The notes beneath the pieces were generated by a model, which did no database searches, was not told where the DNA came from, and saw only the letters and a program-made list of their open reading frames with translations. This document shows positions 40,727-49,900 of a DNA stretch of 64,000 nucleotides, in pieces. Numbering within the stretch: the stretch's first letter is position 1; every line of letters begins with the position of its first letter. A program made the translations under genes and the position numbers. This stretch comes from DATHAP01 sp963762865 (GTDB lineage Bacteria > Actinomycetota > Actinomycetes > JACCUZ01). The stretch is from assembly GCA_963762865.1 (NCBI GenBank), contig CAVXNC010000014.1:62001-126000 (forward strand), written 5' to 3'.

Positions 40727-43312
40727 GTGACGAGTCCACCCGTCCGCGCCAGCGCGCGGAACGTCGTGAGCCTTCCTCCGCAGGAGGCGTCGGTCGGCGC
40801 CGCCCGGGGCCTGGTCACCGGGGCGCTCGCCGAGTGGGCGGCCGAAGACCTCACCGACGACGCGACCCTGCTCGTGAGCGAGCTGGCGACCAACGCGGTG
40901 GTGCACGCCGGGACCGACTTCGACGTGAGCGTCGAGCTGCTCGGTGACATGGTCGAGGTGGCAGTCACCGACCGGCACCCCACCAGGACGCTGCCGGCGC
41001 CGCCGACATCGGTGGACGGGGATTTTGAGAGTGGACGCGGGCTCTTCCTGACAGCCGCGCTGGCCGAGAAGTGGGGCGTCGACTACACGAGCACCACCAA
41101 GCGGGTCTGGTTCCGCCTTCCCCTGGCCGGCGGGGCGGTGCCGTCGCCGCGCACCGCCGCGCCCGCCGCCGGCAGCGCGGAGGACGACGGCCCGGTCCCC
41201 GGCGTCGGCTCCGTGCGGCTCGACGCCGACGGGGTGGTCGGCTGGGTGGACGCGACCGCTGCCGCGCTGCTCGGGCGTACGTCCGACGAGCTGGTCGGGC
41301 GCACCTGGCTGACGCTGTGCGACCCGGCCGAGGCAGCCACCGTGGTAGCCGCCTCGGCCGTGACCCGCTGGCAGGGGTCGTACCCGGTCGTCCTGCCGGA
41401 CGGGGAGGGTCGCCGGCTGCAGGTACGCCACGTACGGCTGGCGGCGGACCCGGACGGGGCACCCGGCACAGCGCTGGTGCTCGTGGACCACCGCCTGCGG
41501 GCCCTGATCGCCGACGTCGCGTCGTCCGCGACGGCGCCCGCGCCGTCGACGGCGGCGCCCGCCGGGCCGTTCGCCCACTCCCCCGGGTCCCTGGTCAGGC
41601 TCGAGCTCGACGAGCTGCTGGACCGCACGGTCGCTTGGGCGCGCGACGTGGTCGGCGGTGACGGCGCCTTCGCCCTGCTCGTCTCCGGTGACGACGACAT
41701 GCTCGAGCTGCGCGCGGCGACCGGGCTGCGTCCGGACGTGGACCGGGTGCCGCGGCGCGCGGGCGAGGGCATCAGCGGCCGGGTCTCCCGCGACCTCATG
41801 CCGGTCGTCCACGACGACCTCGCCGACGTGCTCGAGGGCCCCGAGGGTGGCCGCTCCTCCGAGCCCTGGCTGCTCGCGGCGGGGGTGCGCTCACTGGTGG
41901 CCGTCCCTGTCCTGGCGGAGGGCCGGCTGATCGGGACGGTCGGGGTCACGGCTGCCCGGCCGTCGGCCTTCGCCGTCGCCGACGGGGTCAACCTGCAACG
42001 CGGTGTCGACGCCGTGGCGCTCGCGCTGCAGAGCGCCCGGGTCACCGAGATCGAGCGTCGCCGACACGGCTGGCTGGGCTACCTCGCCGAGGCAGGTGAG
42101 CTGCTCGCGGGGACCCTGGACCCCGACATGGCGCTCGCGCTCGTGGCCCAGCTCGTGACTCCCCGGCTCGGTCCGTGGTGCGCGATCTACCTCGTCGACG
42201 AGTCGGGCCAATCGACGCGGGCTACCGAGTGGCACGCCGACGAGGACCGCCTTGACGACCTCCGCGCCTACCTTGACGCCGTCCCCCCGCCGGAGCCGCC
42301 GGGTGCCGGCGTGACCCGGTGGCTGCCCGGCTCGCTGAACGGCTCGGTGGACGGCCTGCTCGCGCTGGCCGGCCCGACCGCCGCCGCACTCGCGGAGTCG
42401 GGCGGCCACACCGCCGCGCTTGTCGCGCGTGGTCGAGCGCTCGGCACGCTGGTGCTCGGGCACGAGACGGGCAGCGACGACGGCCGCCGCCAGGAGCTGC
42501 ACCTGTTGGCCGACGTCGCGCCGCGTGCTGCCCTGGCGCTGGACAACGCCCGGCTCTACGCCGAGCGGACCGCGACCAGCCGCGCGCTGCAGCGCAGCCT
42601 GCTGCCCCCCGAGCTGCCCGAGCTGCCCGGCGTGGAGGTGGGCGTCGTCTACGAGGCGTCCGGCGAGGGCAACGAGGTGGGCGGTGACTTCTACGACGTC
42701 TTCCCGCTCGCGAACGACGCCGGTGCGCCCTTCGCCTTCGCCGTTGGCGACGTCTGCGGCAAGGGCCCCGAGGCGGCGGCGGTGACCGGCCTGGCGCGGC
42801 ACGCGCTGCGGCTGCTCGGCCGGCGCGGCGACGACATCCCCGAGGTGCTCGGCCACCTCAACGCCGCGGTGCTCGCCGAGGGACCCCGGGCACGCTTCGT
42901 GACGCTGGTCTACGGCGAGGCGCGCCGCCGCGAGGACGGTGGCCTCCAGCTCCGACTCGCCTCGGCGGGACACCCGTCCCCGGTGGTGGTCCGGGCCGAC
43001 GGGACCGCCAGCGCCGTCGCCACCGGCGGTGACCTCCTCGGCGTCTTCGAGCACGCCTCGACGGTCGTCGACGACATCACCCTCGCACCGGGTGACGCGC
43101 TGGTCTGCTTCACCGACGGGGTGACCGAGCGCCGGGACGACGGCCGGATGCTCGGTGAGGAAGGCGTGCTCGCCGCCCTGTCGGGCGCGACGGGTCTGGA
43201 CGCCGCGGGCCTCGCGCGCCGGCTCGAGCGCGCGGTGTCGGGGTTCACGACCGTCCCGGCTCGCGACGACGTCGCGATCCTGGTGATCAGACCTCGACCA
43301 CCAGGGGGATGA
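40727..43312 (+). CDS. osaC: OsaC-like multidomain regulator (RsbW kinase, PAS, two GAF, PP2C phosphatase)
   Basis: An 861-residue protein. An N-terminal RsbW/HATPase_c_2 domain (ELATNAVVHAG N-box, ESGRGLFL G-box; ~1-130) leads to PAS (~150-260), two GAF domains (~288-440 and ~448-615) and a SpoIIE/PP2C phosphatase. The phosphatase carries metal-binding Asps in GNEVGGDFYDVF, AVGDVCGKGPEAA and CFTDGVTERRDD. This is the exact plan of Streptomyces OsaC, which controls sigma-B after osmotic stress. It is divergent from the osaA-like gene with 98 bp between starts. GTG 40727 has a GGGGAGA site. Its last 26 bp overlap rnj on the other strand. Confidence 0.88.
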   Translation: MTSPPVRASARNVVSLPPQEASVGAARGLVTGALAEWAAEDLTDDATLLVSELATNAVVHAGTDFDVSVELLGDMVEVAVTDRHPTRTLPAPPTSVDGDFESGRGLFLTAALAEKWGVDYTSTTKRVWFRLPLAGGAVPSPRTAAPAAGSAEDDGPVPGVGSVRLDADGVVGWVDATAAALLGRTSDELVGRTWLTLCDPAEAATVVAASAVTRWQGSYPVVLPDGEGRRLQVRHVRLAADPDGAPGTALVLVDHRLRALIADVASSATAPAPSTAAPAGPFAHSPGSLVRLELDELLDRTVAWARDVVGGDGAFALLVSGDDDMLELRAATGLRPDVDRVPRRAGEGISGRVSRDLMPVVHDDLADVLEGPEGGRSSEPWLLAAGVRSLVAVPVLAEGRLIGTVGVTAARPSAFAVADGVNLQRGVDAVALALQSARVTEIERRRHGWLGYLAEAGELLAGTLDPDMALALVAQLVTPRLGPWCAIYLVDESGQSTRATEWHADEDRLDDLRAYLDAVPPPEPPGAGVTRWLPGSLNGSVDGLLALAGPTAAALAESGGHTAALVARGRALGTLVLGHETGSDDGRRQELHLLADVAPRAALALDNARLYAERTATSRALQRSLLPPELPELPGVEVGVVYEASGEGNEVGGDFYDVFPLANDAGAPFAFAVGDVCGKGPEAAAVTGLARHALRLLGRRGDDIPEVLGHLNAAVLAEGPRARFVTLVYGEARRREDGGLQLRLASAGHPSPVVVRADGTASAVATGGDLLGVFEHASTVVDDITLAPGDALVCFTDGVTERRDDGRMLGEEGVLAALSGATGLDAAGLARRLERAVSGFTTVPARDDVAILVIRPRPPGG

Positions 43313-44972
43313 TCATCGGCCGCCGCCGGTAGGTGTCGCTGACCCACCGGCCGACGGTACGCCGCACCAGCTGCTCGAGCTGCCGGCTGTCGCCGATGCC
43401 CTCCGCGGCGGCCTTCTCCAGCGCCTCCTCGATGCGGCCCCGGACGCCGTCGAAGACCGAGTCGTCCTCGGCGAAGCCACGCGCGTGGATCTCCGGGCCT
43501 CCCGACACCTTCCCGGTGACCGAGTCGACCACGACGACGACCGAGATGAAGCCCTCGTCGCGCAGGATCCGCCTGTCCTTCAGCGACGCGTCGGTCACGT
43601 CGCCGACGCTGGAGCCGTCGACGTAGACGTAGCCGCACGGCACGGCGCCCACGATGCTCGCCCGACCGTCGACGAGGTCGACGACGAGCCCGTCCTCGGC
43701 AAGGACCGTACGGTCCCGCGGCACCCCGGTGAGCACGGCGAGGTCGGCGTTGGCCCGCAGGTGACGCCACTCGCCGTGCACGGGCATCACGTTGCTCGGC
43801 CGGACGATGTTGTAGACGTAGAGCAGCTCGCCCGCCGAAGCGTGCCCCGAGACGTGCACCATCGCGTTGCCCTTGTGCACCACGTTGGCGCCCCAGCGGG
43901 ACAGCCCGTTGATGACCCGGTAGACCGGGTTCTCGTTGCCCGGGATCAGCGACGACGCGAGGATCACCGTGTCGCCTTCCCCGATCCGGATGACGTGGTC
44001 GCGGTTGGCGATCCGGGACAGTGCCGACATCGGCTCGCCCTGCGAGCCGGTGCAGACGAGCACGATCTGGTCGTCGCGCAGGTCGTCGAGCGCCTTGACG
44101 TCGACCAGCAGGTCGCCGGGCACCGACAGGTAGCCGAGGTCGCGCGCGACCCCCATGTTGCGGACCATCGACCGCCCGACGAAGGCGACCTTGCGCTGGT
44201 GCCGCACCGCTGCGTCCAGCACCTGCTGGACGCGGTGCACGTGGCTCGCGAAGGACGCGACGATGACCCGCTTCTGCGCCTGTGCGAAGACGCGGTCGAG
44301 GACCGGGGTGATGTCGCGCTCCGGCGTGGTGAAGCCCGGCACCTCTGCGTTGGTCGAGTCGGCGAGCAGCAGGTCGACGCCTTCGTCGCCGAGCCGGGCG
44401 AACGCCCTCAGGTCGGTGAGCCGACCGTCCAGGGGCAGCTGGTCCATCTTGAAGTCGCCAGTGTGCAGCACCAGCCCCGCCGGGGTGCGGATGGCCACGG
44501 CCAGCGCGTCGGGGATCGAGTGGTTGACGGCGATGAACTCGCACGCGAAGGGACCGACCTGCTCGCGCTGCCCCTCACGTACCTCGAGCGTGTAGGGCTT
44601 GATCCGGTGCTCCTGCAGCTTGGCCTCGACCATCGCCAGCGTCAGCCGGGAGCCGATGAGCGGGATGTCAGCACGCTCGCGCAGCAGGTAGGGGACGGCG
44701 CCGATGTGGTCCTCGTGGGCATGCGTCAGCACGATGCCGTCGACCTTGTCGAGCCGGTCGCGGACGTAGTCGAAGTCCGGGAGGATCAGGTCGACGCCTG
44801 GCTGGAAGTCCTCCGGGAAGAGGACGCCGCAGTCGACGACGAGCAGTCGGCCGTCGTACTCGAAGACCGTCATGTTGCGCCCGACCTCGCCGAGCCCGCC
44901 GAGCGCCACAACCCGCAGGCCACCATCCGGCAGCGCGGGGGGCGCTCCGAGCTCGGGGTGCGGGTGGCTCAC
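43287..44972 (-). CDS. rnj: Ribonuclease J
   Basis: A 561-residue metallo-beta-lactamase/beta-CASP nuclease that matures and degrades RNA (5' exo- and endonuclease). Zinc-binding motif 2 is LTHAHEDHIGA near residue 82, the remaining ligands lie in HTGDFKMD and SGHAS, and the beta-CASP region contains VASFASHVHRVQQVLD. The C-terminal domain is complete (ends PLVVEV). The GTG at 44972 overlaps the dapA stop (GTGA), the standard actinobacterial dapA-rnj pair. Its 3' end overlaps osaC by 26 bp tail to tail. Confidence 0.96.
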   Translation of the reverse strand: MSHPHPELGAPPALPDGGLRVVALGGLGEVGRNMTVFEYDGRLLVVDCGVLFPEDFQPGVDLILPDFDYVRDRLDKVDGIVLTHAHEDHIGAVPYLLRERADIPLIGSRLTLAMVEAKLQEHRIKPYTLEVREGQREQVGPFACEFIAVNHSIPDALAVAIRTPAGLVLHTGDFKMDQLPLDGRLTDLRAFARLGDEGVDLLLADSTNAEVPGFTTPERDITPVLDRVFAQAQKRVIVASFASHVHRVQQVLDAAVRHQRKVAFVGRSMVRNMGVARDLGYLSVPGDLLVDVKALDDLRDDQIVLVCTGSQGEPMSALSRIANRDHVIRIGEGDTVILASSLIPGNENPVYRVINGLSRWGANVVHKGNAMVHVSGHASAGELLYVYNIVRPSNVMPVHGEWRHLRANADLAVLTGVPRDRTVLAEDGLVVDLVDGRASIVGAVPCGYVYVDGSSVGDVTDASLKDRRILRDEGFISVVVVVDSVTGKVSGGPEIHARGFAEDDSVFDGVRGRIEEALEKAAAEGIGDSRQLEQLVRRTVGRWVSDTYRRRPMIIPLVVEV

Positions 44973-45901
44973 GAACCGGCCCGGACGGCCGAGAGGGCCG
45001 TCTCGAGCCGGGCCGTCTCCTCGGCCGTGGCGGCAAGCAGCGGCGGTCGTACGGTGCGCTCCGGGATCAGGCCGGCGGACTGGAGCGCGGCCTTGGCCCG
45101 GATCACCCCCTGCGAGGACTTGTCCATGATCGCCCGGACGGCCGGGATCAGCCGTCGGTGGATCGCGAGTGCCTCGGCGAGGTCGCCCCGGCCGACGGCG
45201 GCGACCATCGCGGCGTAGTCGGCGCCGTGCACGTGACCCACGACGCTGATGACGCCGGTCGCGCCGTGGGTCAGCCAGGCCAGGTTCATCGCGTCGTCGC
45301 CGGAGTAGTAGGCGAAGGCGCCAGCGGTCTCCGCCATGACGCGGGAGCCCTCGAAGAGGTCGGCCTTGGCGTCCTTGACCCCGAGGATCCGGTCGTGCTC
45401 GGCGAGGCGCAGCAGGGAGTCGTACTCGATCGGGGTCCCGGTGCGGCCCGGGATGTCGTAGAGCAGGACCGGCAGGTCGACCGCGTCGGCCGCGGCGACG
45501 AAGTGCCGCACGAGCGCCTCTTGGGGCGGCTTGTTGTAGTACGGGGTGACCACCAGCATCCCGTGGGCGCCTGCCTTCTCGGCCGCCCGGCTGAGCTCGA
45601 TCGTGTGGTGGGTGTCGTTGGTGCCGGTGCCGGCCACCACGCGCGCGCGGTCACCCACGGCTTCGACGACCGCGCGGACCAGTCGCTCCTTCTCGTCGTC
45701 GGAGGTCGTCGGCGACTCCCCGGTCGTCCCGCTCACTACCAGGCCGTCATGGCCGTGGTCGACGAGGTGGGTGGCGAGGGACTGCGCCGCGTCGACATCG
45801 AGCGAACCGTCGGCGGTGAACGGCGTGACCATGGCCGTGAGGACGCGGCCGAAGGCCTGCACGGCAGCCTCGTTCGGCGCGGTGGGTGCGGTGCTGGGCA
45901 T
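44969..45901 (-). CDS. dapA: 4-hydroxy-tetrahydrodipicolinate synthase
   Basis: A 310-residue TIM-barrel aldolase condensing pyruvate with aspartate semialdehyde on the way to DAP and lysine. The Schiff-base Lys is in ILGVKDAKAD (near residue 177), the Tyr in LLYDIPGRTG, and GTTGES binds pyruvate. I chose ATG 45901: a TAGCGT -10 box lies 7 nt upstream and no ribosome site is seen, so a leaderless mRNA is likely. The longer frame upstream is not conserved. It is coupled to rnj; dapB lies 3.2 kb away. Confidence 0.96.
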   Translation of the reverse strand: MPSTAPTAPNEAAVQAFGRVLTAMVTPFTADGSLDVDAAQSLATHLVDHGHDGLVVSGTTGESPTTSDDEKERLVRAVVEAVGDRARVVAGTGTNDTHHTIELSRAAEKAGAHGMLVVTPYYNKPPQEALVRHFVAAADAVDLPVLLYDIPGRTGTPIEYDSLLRLAEHDRILGVKDAKADLFEGSRVMAETAGAFAYYSGDDAMNLAWLTHGATGVISVVGHVHGADYAAMVAAVGRGDLAEALAIHRRLIPAVRAIMDKSSQGVIRAKAALQSAGLIPERTVRPPLLAATAEETARLETALSAVRAGS

Positions 45902-45908
45902 GAGGCCC

Positions 45909-45914
45909 ACGCTA
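45909..45914 (-). promoter_or_regulatory. -10 box (TAGCGT) for dapA-rnj
   Basis: TAGCGT on the minus strand ends 7 nt before ATG 45901, matching the leaderless pattern. Confidence 0.5.
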
Positions 45915-45943
45915 CCGCCACGGCGGTCCGGCCCGGCATGAAG

Positions 45944-45980
45944 GAACCCCGCCGCCACCCGCTCGGGGGTTCGGGCGGCG
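45944..45980 (-). terminator. Possible terminator/attenuator hairpin downstream of dfrA
   Basis: Two mutually exclusive stems are visible: GAACCCC/GGGGTTC (45944-45950 with 45966-45972) and CGCCGCC/GGCGGCG (45950-45956 with 45974-45980). The hairpin lies ~75 bp after the dfrA stop and ~30 bp before the dapA -10 box, so it could end the thyA-dfrA transcript. Confidence 0.4.
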
Positions 45981-46053
45981 ACGGGGCCCGTCCGTCTAAT
46001 CGATGGGCGGCTGGCGACCGTTACACGGCGCAATGACATATGGTGCCACCGCA

Positions 46054-46644
46054 CTAGCCACCTGGTCCCCTCCTGCCCGGACGTCGCCGGTAGGTCAGGA
46101 CTCGGTAGCCCAGCCCGCTCGAGGAGCGCTGCCAGCCGCTCTCAGGGTCGCTGCTGGCGACGGTCCAGGCGTCGGGTCGGACGACCGGCGCGAACGTGTC
46201 GCCCGCGACGTCGGTGTCGACCTCCGTCACGACCAGCCGGTCCGCGACCGTGATCGCCTCGCGGTAGACGCTCGCCCCGCCGATCACCCAGACGTCGCCA
46301 CCGGGGCCACCCGGGCCTCCCGTGCCTCCCTGTCCGGGGGCCGCGGCCAGGGTCAGCGCCTCGGCCAGCGAGCCGGCCACCTCCGCGCCCGGCGCGAGCC
46401 ATCCGGCGCGGCGGCTCAGCACGATGTTGCGCCGGCCGGGCAGCGGCCGGACGGCCGCGGGCAGCGACTCCCAGGTGGCCCGACCCATCACGACCGTCGA
46501 GCCCGTGGTGAGCCGCTTGAAGAGCGCGAGGTCCTCGGGCAGGTGCCACGGGAGCCTGCCGTCGACCCCGATCACGCCGCCGCGGCCCTGGGCCCAGACC
46601 AGCCCCAGGGTCGTCGGGGCGACCGGGTCGGGCGGGGCGGTCAG
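46054..46644 (-). CDS. dfrA: Dihydrofolate reductase, apparent CTG start
   Basis: NADPH-dependent reduction of dihydrofolate, closing the cycle opened by ThyA encoded just upstream. Conserved core: LGLVWAQGRGGVIGVDGRLP, LPEDLALFK with the substrate-binding Asp, MGRATWESLP and VIGGASVYREA. The conserved first strand (LGLVWAQG) lies upstream of the first ATG/GTG (GTG 46575), and no in-frame ATG, GTG or TTG lies between it and the upstream gene. A CTG at 46644 follows TGAGG by 5 nt and gives a 196-residue protein of normal length. The start is therefore inferred to be CTG, with the ribosome site inside the thyA stop region. Confidence 0.88.
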   Translation of the reverse strand: MTAPPDPVAPTTLGLVWAQGRGGVIGVDGRLPWHLPEDLALFKRLTTGSTVVMGRATWESLPAAVRPLPGRRNIVLSRRAGWLAPGAEVAGSLAEALTLAAAPGQGGTGGPGGPGGDVWVIGGASVYREAITVADRLVVTEVDTDVAGDTFAPVVRPDAWTVASSDPESGWQRSSSGLGYRVLTYRRRPGRRGPGG

Positions 46645-46651
46645 CGTCGCC

Positions 46652-47503
46652 TCAGACCGCGACCGGCGCGCGCAGCGCCGGGTGGTGCTGGTAGCCGACG
46701 ACCTCGAAGTCCTCGTAGGCGTAGTCGAAGAGGGAGGCGGCCGGCTTCAGCCGCAGCTCGGGGAAGGGGAAGGCAGCCCGCGAGAGCTGCTCCCTCACCT
46801 GGTCGAGGTGGTTGTCGTAGATGTGGCAGTCGCCGCCGGTCCACACGAAGTCGCCGACCTCGAGCCCGACCTGCTGGGCGACCATGTGCGTGAGCAGCGC
46901 GTAGCTGGCGATGTTGAACGGCACCCCCAGGAAGAGGTCGGCGCTGCGCTGGTAGAGCTGGCAGGACAGCCGCCCCTCCGCGACGTAGAACTGGAAGAGC
47001 GTGTGGCACGGGGGCAGTGCCATCTGCGGGATCTCGCCGACGTTCCACGCCGACACGAGCATCCGCCGGGAGTCCGGGTTGGTCCGCAGCTGCTCGAGGA
47101 CGCCGCTGATCTGGTCGACGTGGCCGCCGTCGGGCGTCGGCCAGGACCGCCACTGCACGCCGTAGACCGGGCCGAGGTCGCCGTCGGGCGCCGCCCACTC
47201 GTCCCAGATCGTGACCCCGTGCTCCTGCAGCCAGCCCACGTTGCGGTCGCCGCGGAGGAACCACAGCAGCTCGTAGGCGATCGACCGGAAGTGCACCCGC
47301 TTGGTCGTGACCAGCGGGAAGCCCGCCGAGAGGTCGTAGCGCATCTGGTGGCCGAAGACCGAGCGCGCCCCGGTGCCGGTGCGGTCCGACTTGGCGGCCC
47401 CGGTCGCCAGGACGTGCCGCAGGAGGTCCTCGTACTGGGTGTCGAGCGCTGTGTCCGGCGCTGTGTCCGGCCGGGCGGGAGGAGGTGCGTCCACGCTGGG
47501 CAT
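46652..47503 (-). CDS. thyA: Thymidylate synthase ThyA
   Basis: A 283-residue folate-dependent dUMP methylase. The catalytic Cys is in MALPPCHTLFQFYV (near residue 165), RRMLVSAWNVG and CQLYQRSADLFLGVPFN are family signatures, and FNIASY/DCHIYDNH complete the site. The ATG at 47503 is annotated, but a TACGAT box overlaps it and lies 7 nt before GTG 47494, so a leaderless start six codons... more precisely three codons later is possible. dfrA follows after 7 bp, forming the classic thyA-dfrA operon. Confidence 0.96.
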   Translation of the reverse strand: MPSVDAPPPARPDTAPDTALDTQYEDLLRHVLATGAAKSDRTGTGARSVFGHQMRYDLSAGFPLVTTKRVHFRSIAYELLWFLRGDRNVGWLQEHGVTIWDEWAAPDGDLGPVYGVQWRSWPTPDGGHVDQISGVLEQLRTNPDSRRMLVSAWNVGEIPQMALPPCHTLFQFYVAEGRLSCQLYQRSADLFLGVPFNIASYALLTHMVAQQVGLEVGDFVWTGGDCHIYDNHLDQVREQLSRAAFPFPELRLKPAASLFDYAYEDFEVVGYQHHPALRAPVAV

Positions 47504-47527
47504 CGTACGACTGGAAGGATGATCCCC

Positions 47528-48070
47528 ATGGCCGACGCGAGCGTGCGCCGGGCGGTTTCCGGGGACGCGACGGGGATCGCCCGGGTCCAGGGGGCGGTGT
47601 GGGCCAGGATCTACGGCGGCGTTCTGCCGGCTGAGACGATCGCGGCCGTCACGGACGAGGACGCGGCCGAGACCTGGCGGGCCGCCGCGAGCGCCCCGCC
47701 GTCAGACCGCCACCGGCTGCTCGTCGCGCTCGAGGGCGACCGCGTCGTCGGCGTGGCCGCGCTTGCTCCGGCGGCCGACCCCGACCTGGTGCCGCCCCTG
47801 GACGCCGAGCTGCACGTCTTCTGCGTCGACCCCGACGAGGAGGGCCACGGGCACGGCAGCCGGCTGCTCAACGCGTCCGCCGACGTGATGCGCGAGACCG
47901 GGTTCAGCCACCTGCACGTCTGGCTGGGCGAGCCGGAGCGGGGGCTGTGGACCTTCCTCGAGGGCGCCGGCTGGGCACCCGACGGCGCCACCCGCACCCT
48001 CGACCTGCGCGGCGACGAACAGGTCGTCGTCGAGCAGGTGCGGCTGCGGACCTCGCTCGAGGACGCGTGA
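47528..48070 (+). CDS. GNAT family N-acetyltransferase
   Basis: A 180-residue GCN5-type acetyltransferase. Motif A is in LHVFCVDPDEEGHGHGSRLLNA (the GHGHGSRL loop binds acetyl-CoA), and LGEPERGLWTFLEGAGW is the usual C-terminal strand-helix. The N-terminal RRAVSGDATGIARVQGAVW matches the fold. ATG 47528 is preferred because GGAAGG lies 9 nt upstream; ATG 47519 is in frame. It heads an operon with azlC- and azlD-like genes (GTGA overlaps). The substrate is unknown. Confidence 0.85.
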   Translation: MADASVRRAVSGDATGIARVQGAVWARIYGGVLPAETIAAVTDEDAAETWRAAASAPPSDRHRLLVALEGDRVVGVAALAPAADPDLVPPLDAELHVFCVDPDEEGHGHGSRLLNASADVMRETGFSHLHVWLGEPERGLWTFLEGAGWAPDGATRTLDLRGDEQVVVEQVRLRTSLEDA

Positions 48071-48831
48071 GCGCCGAGGCCGCGGGGGCCGCCGAGCCCG
48101 GCTGGCGTCCGCTGCGCGCCGCGGTGGTGCGCACCGGGCTGGGCGTCGGGGTCGCATCGGGTGCCTACGCCGTCTCCTTCGGCGCGCTCGGCGTCGCGGC
48201 CGGCCTGAGCATCGTGCAGACCTGCGCCCTGTCGGTGCTCGTGTTCACGGGTGGCTCGCAGTTCGCCTTCGTCGGGGTCGTCGCGGGCGGTGGGAACCCG
48301 CTGTCGGGTGCGGCGTCGGCGATCCTGCTCGGCGCGCGGAACGGGCTGTACGGAGTCCGGCTGGTCCCCCTGCTCGACGTCCACGGCGGCCGCCGCCTGG
48401 TCGCCGCCCAGCTGACGATCGACGAGTCGACGGCCGTCGCGCTGGCCAACGAGGACAGCGGCCGGCGCGCCGGGCAGCTGGGCTTCTGGGTCACCGGGCT
48501 GGCGATCTTCCTGCTGTGGAACCTCGGAACGCTCGTCGGTGCTGTCGCCGGGTCGGCGGTCGGGGACCCGAAGGACTTCGGTCTGGACGCCGCCGCGCCG
48601 GCGGCCTTCCTGGCGCTGCTGGCACCGCGGCTGCGCGGCCGCACCGAGTGGACGGTCGCCGTCCTCGCGGCCGCCGTGGCGGTCGTGGCCGTCCCGCTGG
48701 TGCCGGCCGGGCTGCCGGTCCTCGTCGCGGCGGTCGTGCCGGTCGTGATGGTCCTCCGGCACCGCGACCAGCCGTACGTCGACACGTCGGACGGACCGGT
48801 CGGACGAGGCGACGAGGAGGGGCGGACGTGA
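48067..48831 (+). CDS. azlC: AzlC family branched-chain amino acid exporter, large subunit
   Basis: A 254-residue membrane protein with about seven to eight hydrophobic segments. The AzlC signature is near the N-terminus (GVASGAYAVSFGALGVAAGLS, then FTGGSQFAFVGV). With AzlD it forms a pump that exports branched-chain amino acids or analogues. The GTG at 48067 overlaps the GNAT stop, and its own stop overlaps the azlD start (GTGA), so the pair is coupled. The acidic hydrophilic tail is short. Confidence 0.9.
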   Translation: MSAEAAGAAEPGWRPLRAAVVRTGLGVGVASGAYAVSFGALGVAAGLSIVQTCALSVLVFTGGSQFAFVGVVAGGGNPLSGAASAILLGARNGLYGVRLVPLLDVHGGRRLVAAQLTIDESTAVALANEDSGRRAGQLGFWVTGLAIFLLWNLGTLVGAVAGSAVGDPKDFGLDAAAPAAFLALLAPRLRGRTEWTVAVLAAAVAVVAVPLVPAGLPVLVAAVVPVVMVLRHRDQPYVDTSDGPVGRGDEEGRT

Positions 48832-49130
48832 CCCTCTGGCTCGCCGTCCTGGTGACCGCGGCCGGCTGCTACGGGCTCAAGCTGCTCGGCCTGCTCGCCC
48901 CGGCGAGGCTGCTCGAGCACCCGCTCGCCGCCCGGGTGTCCGCCTTGCTGCCCGTTGCGCTGCTCGCCGCGCTCGCCGCGGTGCAGACGTTCGCCACCGG
49001 GACACAGCTCGTCCTGGACGCGCGGGTGGCGGGGGTGGGCGCCGCAGTGCTGGCGATCCTGCTGCGCGCGCCCTTCCTGGTCGTCGTCGCGGTCGCCGCT
49101 GCCACGGCCGCCCTGGTGCGCCTGGTCTGA
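48828..49130 (+). CDS. azlD: AzlD family branched-chain amino acid exporter, small subunit
   Basis: A 100-residue protein with three to four membrane spans, matching AzlD in size and in the motif LLEHPLAARVSALLPVALLAAL. It is always paired with AzlC and is translationally coupled to it by GTGA. The GTG start at 48828 is fixed by the overlap; the longer frame is a shadow of azlC. It ends 1 bp before the convergent dapB stop. Confidence 0.88.
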   Translation: MTLWLAVLVTAAGCYGLKLLGLLAPARLLEHPLAARVSALLPVALLAALAAVQTFATGTQLVLDARVAGVGAAVLAILLRAPFLVVVAVAAATAALVRLV

Positions 49131-49131
49131 G

Positions 49132-49887
49132 TCAGCCGGAGCGGTCCGCCAGGAGGTGCTCCAGCCCGACAGTGAGCCCCGGCCGGCCGGCGACCTGACG
49201 CACCGCCAGAAGCACGCCGGGCATGAACGACGACCGGTCGGTGGAGTCGTGCCGGATCGTGAGTGTCTCCCCCGGCCCGCCGAGCAGCACCTCCTGGTGC
49301 GCGACGAGGCCACGGCTGCGCACCGAGTGCACGTGCACCCCGTCGAGCACCGCACCGCGCGCCCCGGCGGACTCGCCGTCCGGGTCGCCGGCCGTCGCGT
49401 CCGGCACCGGGCCGAGCCCGGCCTCCCGGCGCGCGGCGGCCACCAGCCCGGCCGTCCGGCGCGCCGTACCGCTCGGAGCGTCCGCCTTGTCGGGGTGGTG
49501 CAGCTCGACGATCTCGACCGACTCGAACCACCGGGCCGCTTCGGCGGCGAAGCGCATCATCAGCACGGCACCGACCGCGAAGTTCGGTGCGACGACCACG
49601 CCGACGCCGGGCGCGCCGGCCAGCCAGCCGCGCACCGTCTCGAGGCGCTCCCCGTCCAGCCCGCTGGTCCCGACGACCGCGTGGATGCCGTTCTCGACGC
49701 AGAACCTCAGGTTGTCCATCACGGCGTCCGGGCGGGTCAGCTCGACCGCCACCTGCGCACCGGCGTCGGTGAGGGCGGACAGCGGGTCGCCGGACCCGAC
49801 CCGCGCGACCAGCTCCAGGTCGTCAGCGGCGTCGACCGCGGCGCACGCCGCGGTCCCCATCCGCCCCGCGGCACCGAGGACTCCCAC
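49132..49887 (-). CDS. dapB: 4-hydroxy-tetrahydrodipicolinate reductase
   Basis: A 251-residue NAD(P)H-dependent reductase, the second step of the DAP branch. The nucleotide-binding VGVLGAAGRMG is at the N-terminus, and the catalytic His/Lys segment is ELHHPDKADAPSGTA (near residue 130). The conserved N-terminus usually reads IRVGVLG; here the Ile-Arg codons (ATC AGG) precede GTG 49887, and no other start lies in frame after the M16 stop. GTG 49887 is therefore the annotated start, with GAGCAGGA as a weak ribosome site. It is 13 bp from the M16 gene. Confidence 0.95.
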   Translation of the reverse strand: MGVLGAAGRMGTAACAAVDAADDLELVARVGSGDPLSALTDAGAQVAVELTRPDAVMDNLRFCVENGIHAVVGTSGLDGERLETVRGWLAGAPGVGVVVAPNFAVGAVLMMRFAAEAARWFESVEIVELHHPDKADAPSGTARRTAGLVAAARREAGLGPVPDATAGDPDGESAGARGAVLDGVHVHSVRSRGLVAHQEVLLGGPGETLTIRHDSTDRSSFMPGVLLAVRQVAGRPGLTVGLEHLLADRSG

Positions 49888-49900
49888 CCTGATGTCCTGC

